Source of the DNA: an uncultured Actinomycetes bacterium
GTDB taxonomy: Bacteria > Actinomycetota > Thermoleophilia > Miltoncostaeales > Miltoncostaeaceae
Length of the DNA stretch: 9,978 bases
Assembly: GCA_903866425.1 (NCBI GenBank)
Contig: CAIPNN010000246.1
Coordinates: 1 to 9,978 of the forward strand
Direction of reading: 5' to 3'
A program made the position numbers and the translations under genes. The notes below the pieces were generated by a model, which did not search any database, was not told the DNA's origin, and saw only the letters and a list, made by a program, of their open reading frames with translations. Each line of letters opens with the position of its first letter. Positions within the stretch are counted from its first letter, which is position 1. Below, one piece after another: positions 1 to 5,875 of the stretch.

Positions 1-197
1 ATGGTCTCGGCACGGCCCTGGCCGTAGATGTCGGCGGTGTCGATCCAGTTGATGCCGCTGTCGAGGGCCGCGTGGCACGCGGCTGCGCTGTCGGCATCGT
101 CGGCACCGCCCCAGCGGCCGCCGAACTGCCACGTCCCGAGACCGACGACGGTGAGGTCGAGGTCCGATGCGCCCAGTCGCCGGGTCTCCAGGGTCAT
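1..197 (-). CDS. Aldo/keto reductase, N-terminal part (runs off the left edge)
   Basis: Reading left from an ATG at 197-195 gives 65 residues before the window ends. The N-terminus shows the aldo/keto reductase pattern: a first strand with RRLGASDLDLTVVGLGTWQFGG (residues about 6-27, given here as the run LGASDLDLTVVGLGTWQ plus FGG), then GINWIDTADIYG at 48-59. This last part matches the family's GxNxxDTAxxYG motif, whose Asp (D53 here) and Tyr (Y58) belong to the catalytic tetrad; the Lys and His lie beyond the edge. The family uses NAD(P)H to reduce aldehydes and ketones in the cytoplasm. The start forms an ATGA overlap with the stop of the preceding PAS-like gene, so the two are probably translationally coupled in the same operon. 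The substrate cannot be told from this fragment. Confidence 0.88.
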   Translation of the reverse strand, partial: MTLETRRLGASDLDLTVVGLGTWQFGGRWGGADDADSAAACHAALDSGINWIDTADIYGQGRAET

Positions 198-646
198 CCC
201 TTCGTCACCGGTGTGATGGCCAGGAGCAGCCCGCCATCGTCGTCATAGGCGGGGAAGAGATCGATGACCGCGTGGCGATCCTCACTCAATCCCTGCGGGC
301 GGAACGTGCATTCCTCGCCCTGGGCGCGCACGCCCCACTCCATCACCCGATCCACCGGATCATCCTTTGCGCCGGGAAACCTCAGCGAGAGCGCCTCGAC
401 CACGTCGCGCCCGATCATGTCCCCTTCGGGCCATCCGGTGACCGGGACCGAGGCATGCCCGGCGGTGAGCACCCGGCGCTTGGCGTCGCAGGCGATGAGC
501 GCGGTGAGGGGCCCGGCGTAGTAGTCGTCCATGATCTCGAACACGAAACCGGAGCCGCACTTCTCGCACCCGCGGGGCTGATGCCCCTCGGTGCGTTCGG
601 ACGACGCCTCACGATGGGCGCACTGGGGGCAGATGAAAACGGCCAC
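194..646 (-). CDS. Zinc-ribbon protein with PAS-like domain
   Basis: A 150-residue protein starting with GTG at 646-644. Residues 1-35 hold two CxxC pairs (C6/C9 and C27/C30), a typical zinc ribbon. Residues about 45-148 look like a single PAS fold: ALIACDAKRRVLTAGHA, then a VTGWPEGDMIGRDVVEAL stretch (69-86) like the TGYxxEExIGR segment of PAS domains, and a C-terminal strand pair ending LLLAITPV. PAS domains sense ligands, redox state or light, but there is no attached kinase, cyclase or DNA-binding output apart from the ribbon. I infer a small soluble sensor or adaptor. It starts 9 bases after the stop of the secreted glycosidase-like gene and overlaps the aldo/keto reductase start by 4 bases. 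The zinc ribbon is clear; the PAS call is by pattern only. Confidence 0.8.
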   Translation of the reverse strand: MAVFICPQCAHREASSERTEGHQPRGCEKCGSGFVFEIMDDYYAGPLTALIACDAKRRVLTAGHASVPVTGWPEGDMIGRDVVEALSLRFPGAKDDPVDRVMEWGVRAQGEECTFRPQGLSEDRHAVIDLFPAYDDDGGLLLAITPVTKG

Positions 647-655
647 GCCCGGAGC

Positions 656-2650
656 CTACCCGCCGAGCGCGTCGACCCAGGGTGGCCGGTCTGCACTGCC
701 CGGCACACGCCATGTCCATGTTGCGTCGTCGACGGTGCTGCCTGACAGGCGGGCCACCTGACCCACGAACGTCACGAGGTCCATCGGCTGCACCAGCGAC
801 GCCGGGGTCATCACGTCAGCGGCAAACGAGAGCACGCGCCCCGACCCGACCGTGCGCAGCACTCCGGCTGGCCGGCCGTCGAGGTGCGTGGCCACCACCG
901 TGGCATCGGCCGGGACGCCATCAAACGCCCAGGTGCGGCTGTCGTCAACCGGCAGGGTGAGCAGGCCCGCTGGCACGCCAGGCGACAGCGCGCCCCGCTG
1001 CACGAACAGTGTGGAGCCACCGGCGGTGGACGAGAGACGGCCGCCCATGAGCGCGCTTCCCACGTCGGCCAGGCTCTCGTTGGCCGGGGTGCGCGCGAAG
1101 GCCTGCGGATCGGTGACGACGAGGAATCCCCCGGCAGCAACCCAGTTGCGAAGCGCCTCGGCGAACGGGCGCGTGAGCACCTCGCCGCGCGGCAGCCACA
1201 CGACCTTTGCCTGCGCAAGCCGGGTCGGATCGGCTTCGAGTCGCGTGTCGGAGTCGAAGCGGAATCGTGCGTGGTTCAACTCGCCGAGCAGTGAGTAGGT
1301 GGTGTAGATGGCATCACCCGACGCGCGGTAGCGCCCATCACCGGCACGCACATTCGGGCGCGCCTGCCCCTCGCTCATTACCGAGTAGACCACCTGTGTG
1401 GAGGGATCCACCGGCGGGTCGGGCAGGTCGGCGCCGCGCAGGCGTGATGCCAGCGACAGCATGCCGTTGTACAGGGGCGCATTGCGGAAGCGCGGATTGC
1501 CCGACGCAAAGAAACTGATGTGGGTGGCCCCGGCGCGTAGCGCCTGACCCGCCCAGGCGTCAAGGTCGGCGGCCACCGGCGAGTAGCCGCTGTACTTGAA
1601 CGCCTGCACGATGATGCGGGTCTCCTTGCCCGTGAGGTCGGACATGAGCTTGGCCCCGAAGCCGGGGTTGTACCGCCCGCGCCCCGGGTTCTCGGCCTCC
1701 GCGTATGACACGTATGGGTCGGCTTCCACCACGTCGGCCGACTGGGCGATCTGCGTGTAGTCCCATGGCAGGAACCCGCTGATCATCCCGTAGTCGTTGG
1801 GCACGACGCGTGAACCGGGGGCAAGCCGATGGATGAGATCGGCCTGCTCCTTCTTCATCGCGCCGAACTCACGACTGACCCACCGGTTGAATGCGAGCCA
1901 CTTGAGACCCTCCACCGGCGACGTGGATTTCTTCGTGCTGAAGGCCGGGGGGCTCCAGCCGAAGTCGGCCTTGATCTGGCCCCGCATGCGCTTCCACACC
2001 GCACTGGATTTGGCGCGCCCAACCGGCAGCACCACCTGTGGCTCGTCTGAACCGGTGAATGCCCAGACGTACGGCTTGCCTGCGAGCCGCGGCACGATGC
2101 GGCGGATCTCCTTGAGCGCCGACCGCCGGTAGGCAGGGTCGAGCAACGACATGCGCCGGGTGGGCGCCAGGGTGTCGGGCTGGAAGACCACGCCGCTCGG
2201 CGTGCAGCGCTTGGGGAACCGCGGGTACATGCACAGCGCCTCCTTGGCGGCGCGTGCCTCCACGTTTGCATCCCACGAGAGCCCGGTGGCGCGGTACTGC
2301 CGGAGGAAGTTGGCGGGGTTGCGCCATGCGCGCGGCTCAGTGGGGGCGACGGGGATGTCGAACGGCAGTGCCGCGAAGCCGCTGAACCAGAGACCATTGC
2401 TGCCGGCCGTCCCGAGAATGCCGTCAATCGTGCGGTACCAGGTGGCCGCCGGGATGGGCGGTGGCTTGCCCTCACGCCAGGTGGGCAGGTCCTCCTGGTT
2501 GAGCTCGTGGCTCCAGTCGAACACATGCCCCATGGGACGCGCGGATGCCGCCTGCACGACGGTTGCCGCAGCCAGGGCGGCGAGGGCGATGACAACGGGC
2601 TTTCTGACCACGGAGCGGATCATGCCCGACCGGCCGCACCGGCGCGCCAT
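656..2650 (-). CDS. Secreted glycosidase-like TIM-barrel protein with GATase-1-like C-terminal domain
   Basis: A 664-residue protein. Residues 1-38 form a Sec signal peptide: Arg/Lys-rich start, hydrophobic VVIALAALAAATVV (19-32), and likely cleavage after VQA34 or ASA37. Residues about 65-400 carry strand motifs of a (beta/alpha)8 barrel: YVWAFTGSDEP (194-204), RVVPNDYG (281-288), ADVVEADPYVSY (305-316), RIIVQAFKYSG (345-355) and ATHISFFASGN (375-385). E203 and E309 lie on strand ends and could be a glycosidase acid/base and nucleophile. Residues about 415-540 look like the flavodoxin/GATase-like domain that follows the barrel in GH42 beta-galactosidases (AKVVWLPRGEVLT, then WVAAGGFLVVTDP), followed by a beta domain with GSGRVLSFAADV. 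C140 and C149 could form a disulfide. A second ATG at 2623-2621 (residue 10) is an equally good start with a more usual signal-peptide length. No substrate can be named, and loss of catalysis is possible. It starts 12 bases after the comA stop. Confidence 0.72.
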   Translation of the reverse strand: MARRCGRSGMIRSVVRKPVVIALAALAAATVVQAASARPMGHVFDWSHELNQEDLPTWREGKPPPIPAATWYRTIDGILGTAGSNGLWFSGFAALPFDIPVAPTEPRAWRNPANFLRQYRATGLSWDANVEARAAKEALCMYPRFPKRCTPSGVVFQPDTLAPTRRMSLLDPAYRRSALKEIRRIVPRLAGKPYVWAFTGSDEPQVVLPVGRAKSSAVWKRMRGQIKADFGWSPPAFSTKKSTSPVEGLKWLAFNRWVSREFGAMKKEQADLIHRLAPGSRVVPNDYGMISGFLPWDYTQIAQSADVVEADPYVSYAEAENPGRGRYNPGFGAKLMSDLTGKETRIIVQAFKYSGYSPVAADLDAWAGQALRAGATHISFFASGNPRFRNAPLYNGMLSLASRLRGADLPDPPVDPSTQVVYSVMSEGQARPNVRAGDGRYRASGDAIYTTYSLLGELNHARFRFDSDTRLEADPTRLAQAKVVWLPRGEVLTRPFAEALRNWVAAGGFLVVTDPQAFARTPANESLADVGSALMGGRLSSTAGGSTLFVQRGALSPGVPAGLLTLPVDDSRTWAFDGVPADATVVATHLDGRPAGVLRTVGSGRVLSFAADVMTPASLVQPMDLVTFVGQVARLSGSTVDDATWTWRVPGSADRPPWVDALGG

Positions 2651-2654
2651 GCGT

Positions 2655-2677
2655 GGTTCCGGCTAGATGCCGGCACC
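2655..2677 (-). repeat. Stem-loop across the comA stop codon
   Basis: The minus-strand RNA can fold GGU-GCCGG-loop-CCGGC-ACC-type arms: a 5-bp CCGGC/GCCGG stem around a 5-base loop, extended by three more pairs (GGT with ACC) after one mismatch. The comA TAG lies in the loop/stem edge, and the hairpin ends 4 bases before the ATG at 2650. With no T-run it is not a standard terminator; it could lower or tune expression of the downstream secreted protein, or favour the ATG at 2623. Confidence 0.35.
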
Positions 2678-3463
2678 GTCCACGTGACCCATCGGGTTCA
2701 TGGTGAACAACGTGTCCGCACGCAGTCCGACACGCAGCGTCTCAAGGGGAATCACCTCATCGGGCGGGATATTGCCGAGGTTCACATTGGTGCCGAATGC
2801 GCGGATGAACCATGTCTGCTGCGCCTTCTGCGGCGCCTCGAACAGCAGGCGGTGCACGTCGATAGCGTGCACGATCTCGTCAATCAGGCCCATGCGCACC
2901 TCGCCATCCCCGCGGAACACCCCGGCGGTGCCGCTCTCGCGGGCCTCGGTGATGACCTTCCAGGCACCCGCGCGGAGCTCTGCCTCGATCATGTCGACCC
3001 ATCGGTACGGGGCGATGACCACGTCGTTGTCCTTCGACCCCACCTCCGACAGCACCGTGAAGTCCTGCGCCAGATCGGCGATGAACTCCACCTTGCGCTC
3101 GTGCGGCAGCGTCACCGTGCCGTCCGACACCTCCACGTGCCGGAGGCCCAACTGCATCACCCACTCGCGCCACTGCTCGAGCTTGTTCTGGATGTAGCAC
3201 GCCTCCCAGAACGTGCCGCCAAGCACCACCGCGATGCCCGCAGCCTCGTAGATCGCGATCTTCTCGGGCAGGTTGCGCGACACGTAGCCGGTGCCCCAGC
3301 CCAGCTTGACGATGTCGATGTACTCGCCCGACGTGGCAACCACGTCCTCCGCCTCGCGCACCGACAGGCCCTTGTCGATCACGTGCGTAATGCCGGCCTG
3401 ACGCGGCTTGGCTGGCCTGCCCGGCAGGGTCAGGAAGTCGGGCCTGCGCACGTCGTCGGTCAT
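2663..3463 (-). CDS. comA: Phosphosulfolactate synthase (ComA family)
   Basis: A 266-residue TIM-barrel enzyme of the ComA/YitD family, EC 4.4.1.19, which adds sulfite to phosphoenolpyruvate to give (2R)-phospho-3-sulfolactate, the first step of coenzyme M synthesis in methanogens and of sulfolactate synthesis in Bacillus spores. Family motifs run along the whole chain: GITHVIDKGLS (24-34), DIVKLGWGT (50-58), VLGGTFWE (80-87), HVEVSDGT (109-116), VLSEVGSKD (137-145), ITEARESGTAGVFRGDGEVR (171-190) and, near the end, NLGNIPPDEVIPLETLRVGL (228-247). Length is normal and nothing is broken. I chose the ATG at 3463-3461 because it makes an ATGA overlap with the flavoprotein stop, like most junctions here, and has GGATGG 8 bases upstream. 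An ATG at 3475 would add four residues. No phosphatase (ComB), dehydrogenase (ComC) or decarboxylase (ComDE) gene is nearby, so the fate of the product is unknown. Confidence 0.95.
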   Translation of the reverse strand: MTDDVRRPDFLTLPGRPAKPRQAGITHVIDKGLSVREAEDVVATSGEYIDIVKLGWGTGYVSRNLPEKIAIYEAAGIAVVLGGTFWEACYIQNKLEQWREWVMQLGLRHVEVSDGTVTLPHERKVEFIADLAQDFTVLSEVGSKDNDVVIAPYRWVDMIEAELRAGAWKVITEARESGTAGVFRGDGEVRMGLIDEIVHAIDVHRLLFEAPQKAQQTWFIRAFGTNVNLGNIPPDEVIPLETLRVGLRADTLFTMNPMGHVDGAGI

Positions 3464-4665
3464 CGTGTCGCCCATCCGGCCGCAGCGGTGCCGGCGATAC
3501 GGCCGAACACCACGGTGTCGAGCAGGGAGTTCCCCATGAGCCGGTTGGTGCCGTGCACCCCGCCGGTGATCTCGCCCGCGGCGTAGATGCCGTCCACGGT
3601 GGTGGCGCCGTGCTCGTTGATCACGAGGCCGCCATTCCGGTAATGCAGGACGGGATACACCAGGACGCGCTCCTTCGTGATGTCCACCCCCTGCCGGAGG
3701 TAGCGGTTGTGCACATATGCCAGTCGGTCGGCGGTGAAGCCCGCGCCGTTGTCGCGGTCAATCGCAGTCGTGTCGAGCCAGACACCGCGTGCACCATCAG
3801 GCGCCTCGGCCCCCCGTCCCTCCGCAACCACCTGAATGATGGCATTCGCGACGACGTCCCGGGGCGCCAGCTCGTCAACAAAGCGCTCACCCGATGCATC
3901 GTGCAGGGTGGCGCCATAGGCACGCGTGGTCTCTGGCAGGGCGTACCCGGCCAGCGCCTCGGGCCAGAGCGCACCTGTGGGATGCCGCTGCCACGAGTCG
4001 AGGTCGGTGGCCTCCGCCCCCAGGGCAATGGCCATCTCGAGCACCTCGGGGGTCGCGTCGGGATGATTGGTGCTCTTCTCACCGAGCCGGGCAGCCTCGC
4101 CGCCCAGACCGCCGCCGGCCGCCAGCACCACGGCACCGGTACGCACCTCGTCCTCGGCGCCGTCCTTCGCGCGCAGTGTGGCGATCCATTCATCGCCGTC
4201 CGGGCGCAGCGCCACCAACTCGGTCGATTCCCGCACCACGGCCCCGCTCGCGCGTACCGCGGCGCGCAGCGCCTGCACCATCTCGGCACCGGTGCGCTCG
4301 CCGGCCTGCAACAGACGCGGGCGGCGCGCACCACCACAGCGGATCACGCGCAGGTCATCACCATCGCGCGTGAACTCGACGCCGAGTGCGGCCAGCCACG
4401 CAATTGCGTCAGGGCCGCCCTCAACCAGCGTTCGCAGCAACTCCGGGCGCGCAGCCTCGTGGCCGGCCGCGAAGGAGTCCTCAAAGTGATCGCCCGTGGA
4501 ATCGTCCGGGCCCACCGCCGCCTGAATACCGCCTTGCGCACGACCGGTGTTGCTGGCGCCAAGCGCCGACTTGGTGACCACCAGCACGTCGGCACCGGCA
4601 TCCCGTGCCGCCACGGCCGCACTCATCCCGGCGCCACCCGACCCCACAACCAGAACATCGGCCAT
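3460..4665 (-). CDS. FAD-dependent oxidoreductase, fumarate reductase / L-aspartate oxidase-like
   Basis: A 401-residue soluble flavoprotein. It opens with an FAD-binding Rossmann motif, VLVVGSGGAGMSAA (4-17), and SNTGRAQGGIQAA (38-50). At the position where SdhA/FrdA carry the His that binds FAD covalently there is N39, as in NadB, so FAD should be non-covalent. The catalytic set of the family is present: H228 in RHPTG, R269 in APRD, H341 in LHYRNGG and R375 in GGVHGTNRLMGNSLLD, with GRIAG near the end. The chain stops about there; it lacks the C-terminal helical domain found in NadB (usually about 530 residues) and SdhA (about 590). No iron-sulfur or membrane-anchor subunit and no nadA/nadC gene is adjacent. 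It begins 5 bases after the LysR gene and overlaps comA by 4. I infer oxidation or reduction of a C3/C4 acid related to the ComA product; a true L-aspartate oxidase remains possible. Confidence 0.87.
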   Translation of the reverse strand: MADVLVVGSGGAGMSAAVAARDAGADVLVVTKSALGASNTGRAQGGIQAAVGPDDSTGDHFEDSFAAGHEAARPELLRTLVEGGPDAIAWLAALGVEFTRDGDDLRVIRCGGARRPRLLQAGERTGAEMVQALRAAVRASGAVVRESTELVALRPDGDEWIATLRAKDGAEDEVRTGAVVLAAGGGLGGEAARLGEKSTNHPDATPEVLEMAIALGAEATDLDSWQRHPTGALWPEALAGYALPETTRAYGATLHDASGERFVDELAPRDVVANAIIQVVAEGRGAEAPDGARGVWLDTTAIDRDNGAGFTADRLAYVHNRYLRQGVDITKERVLVYPVLHYRNGGLVINEHGATTVDGIYAAGEITGGVHGTNRLMGNSLLDTVVFGRIAGTAAAGWATR

Positions 4666-4670
4666 GTGGG

Positions 4671-5618
4671 CTACGAGTCCCCGGGTTCGGCGGGTGCCGC
4701 GGGTCCGGACGCCGGCGGCACCAGTTCGCCCAGGTGTTCACGCGCGTACGCGATGAACCCCTCGCTGGCACGGCTCGGCGTGCGTCCCGCGTGGCGCACC
4801 AGCGAGAAGTCACGGGCCAGCACTGCGCCGTCCACCTGCACCGCGGCGAGACGTCCTTCGGCCAGGTCGCGCTCAACCGCCAGGCGGGAGATGACGGTGA
4901 TGCCGAGCCCGTCAAGCACCGCTGCGCGCACCGACTGCTGCAGGCCCAGTTCAAGCGTCACGTCCAGGTCGCGCATGCGCACCCCGGCGGCCCGAAATGC
5001 CGACTCCAGCACCGCGCGGACGCCTGATCCGCGCTGCTGCAGGATCATCGGCTGCTCGGCAAGCTGTGCAAGCGTGATGCGCGTCTTCTTCGCCAGCGGA
5101 TGATCAGGCGGGCAGATGACCACCAGTTCGTCACGCACGAAGGGCTCGAAGATGAGCCCGCGGTGCGGGCGGGCGGCACCCACCACCCCGAGTTCCAGAT
5201 CGTCCTCGAGGACGCGGTCGCACACGGTCTGGGTGTCCTGCACCACGAGCGAGATCTCCACCTCGGGGTTGGCCGCCTTGAAGCCGCCGAGCAGCCGCGG
5301 CAGCAACAGTTCGCCCGGGCCGGTGGATGACCCCATCACCAGCGGCCCCGCCATGTGGTCAGACAGTTCGCTGATCTCGCGCTCGAGGTCATCCTCCATG
5401 GCCAGGATGCGCCGTGCGTAGCCATCGACCACGCGCCCGGCGTCGGTGAGCGTCACGCGTCGGCCGCTGCGATCGAGCAGGCGGTGGCCGATCCGCTCCT
5501 CGAGGGAGCGGATCTGGAACGACACGGCGGGCTGGGACACACCGAGCTCCTCCGCAGCATGCGAGAAGGAGCCCTTGTCCACAACCGTGCGCAGCGTGAG
5601 CAGGTGGCGCAGATCCAT
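4671..5618 (-). CDS. LysR-type transcriptional regulator
   Basis: A 315-residue LysR-family DNA-binding regulator. Residues 1-62 form the winged helix-turn-helix, with GSFSHAAEELGVSQPAVSFQ (16-35) and IRSLEERIGHRLLDRSGR (36-53); residues 63-89 form the linker helix. The effector-binding domain follows (91-298), with VMGSSTGPGELLLPRLLGGF (94-113), a CysL/CbbR-like segment where the ligand anion is bound in relatives, and LDGLGITVISR (235-245). The tail from about 301 is Pro/Ala-rich and probably disordered. It is the first gene of the ComA block, pointing the same way as its likely targets rather than divergently as most LysR genes do, so it probably controls its own operon. Resemblance to the sulfur/CO2-type subgroup (CysL, CbbR) is my impression from these motifs; the effector is unknown. 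There is no good Shine-Dalgarno sequence before the ATG. Confidence 0.93.
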   Translation of the reverse strand: MDLRHLLTLRTVVDKGSFSHAAEELGVSQPAVSFQIRSLEERIGHRLLDRSGRRVTLTDAGRVVDGYARRILAMEDDLEREISELSDHMAGPLVMGSSTGPGELLLPRLLGGFKAANPEVEISLVVQDTQTVCDRVLEDDLELGVVGAARPHRGLIFEPFVRDELVVICPPDHPLAKKTRITLAQLAEQPMILQQRGSGVRAVLESAFRAAGVRMRDLDVTLELGLQQSVRAAVLDGLGITVISRLAVERDLAEGRLAAVQVDGAVLARDFSLVRHAGRTPSRASEGFIAYAREHLGELVPPASGPAAPAEPGDS

Positions 5619-5625
5619 CGTATGA

Positions 5626-5631
5626 AGCCTA
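5626..5631 (-). promoter_or_regulatory. Possible -10 hexamer of a leaderless promoter for the LysR-ComA operon
   Basis: On the minus strand TAGGCT fits the actinobacterial -10 consensus TANNNT. It lies 7 bases before the LysR ATG, which would put the transcription start on the start codon itself. This agrees with the missing Shine-Dalgarno sequence. A GTGACA is upstream but about 21 bases away, too far to be a good -35. Weak evidence from a short motif. Confidence 0.3.
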
Positions 5632-5638
5632 GACGCGT

Positions 5639-5652
5639 GCCCCGTGTGGGGC
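5639..5652. repeat. Short perfect inverted repeat between the two gene blocks
   Basis: GCCCC-GTGT-GGGGC forms a 5-bp G/C stem with a 4-base loop inside the 44-base gap between the small Cys/His protein and the LysR gene. No T-run follows on the minus strand, so it is not a classical intrinsic terminator. It could be a weak terminator, a regulator site or chance in G+C-rich DNA. Confidence 0.3.
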
Positions 5653-5662
5653 TGTCACGACG

Positions 5663-5875
5663 CTAACGCTTGGACGACGTGAGGTGGTGGTGGCCCTCGG
5701 CGCACCAGTAGATGAGCCCCGAGCCATCGCGCTCACGGCCCACGCAGTAGGCCTCGGTGCCGTGTGCACCACAGGGGCGCCGCACGTGCGAAAGCACGCC
5801 ACCAGGGCGCACCGGAACGGCAGTGGGGGGAAGGGCGTTCGGGCCGATCGGCACCGGGATGGCCAGCGTGCTCAT
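5663..5875 (-). CDS. Small Cys/His-rich protein, possible zinc binder
   Basis: A 70-residue protein I do not recognise. The first 30 residues are Pro/Val-rich with no clear fold. The C-terminal half has C35, C44 and C58 followed by H62-H64, in the arrangement RRPCGAHGTEAYC and then IYWCAEGHHH, which could hold one zinc ion. Two things support it as a real gene: its ATG makes an ATGA overlap with the stop of the sugar dehydratase gene, and AGGGAG lies 7 bases before that ATG, one of the best ribosome binding sites in the window. Its codons mostly end in G or C like its neighbours. There is no signal peptide or membrane segment. Position suggests co-translation with the glycan genes; no function can be given. 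Confidence 0.65.
   Translation of the reverse strand: MSTLAIPVPIGPNALPPTAVPVRPGGVLSHVRRPCGAHGTEAYCVGRERDGSGLIYWCAEGHHHLTSSKR

Noticed and set aside
167..745. 192-residue open frame on the plus strand
   Set aside because: Antisense to the zinc-ribbon/PAS gene, which has convincing CxxC pairs and operon-type overlaps.
2507..3586. 359-residue open frame on the plus strand
   Set aside because: Antisense to comA, rich in His/Arg/Ala with no motif; a mirror of the comA codon pattern.
3460..4665. Naming the flavoprotein nadB or sdhA
   Set aside because: It is about 130-190 residues shorter than these, lacks the FAD-linking His of SdhA/FrdA, and has no nad or sdh neighbours, so a gene symbol would overstate the evidence.
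3553..5103. 516-residue open frame on the plus strand
   Set aside because: It is antisense to the flavoprotein and LysR genes, both of which have clear family motifs; its translation has no recognisable domain. Long antisense frames are expected in G+C-rich DNA.
5639..5652. Intrinsic terminator between the two blocks
   Set aside because: The stem is only 5 bp and no T-run follows on the minus strand; kept only as an inverted repeat.
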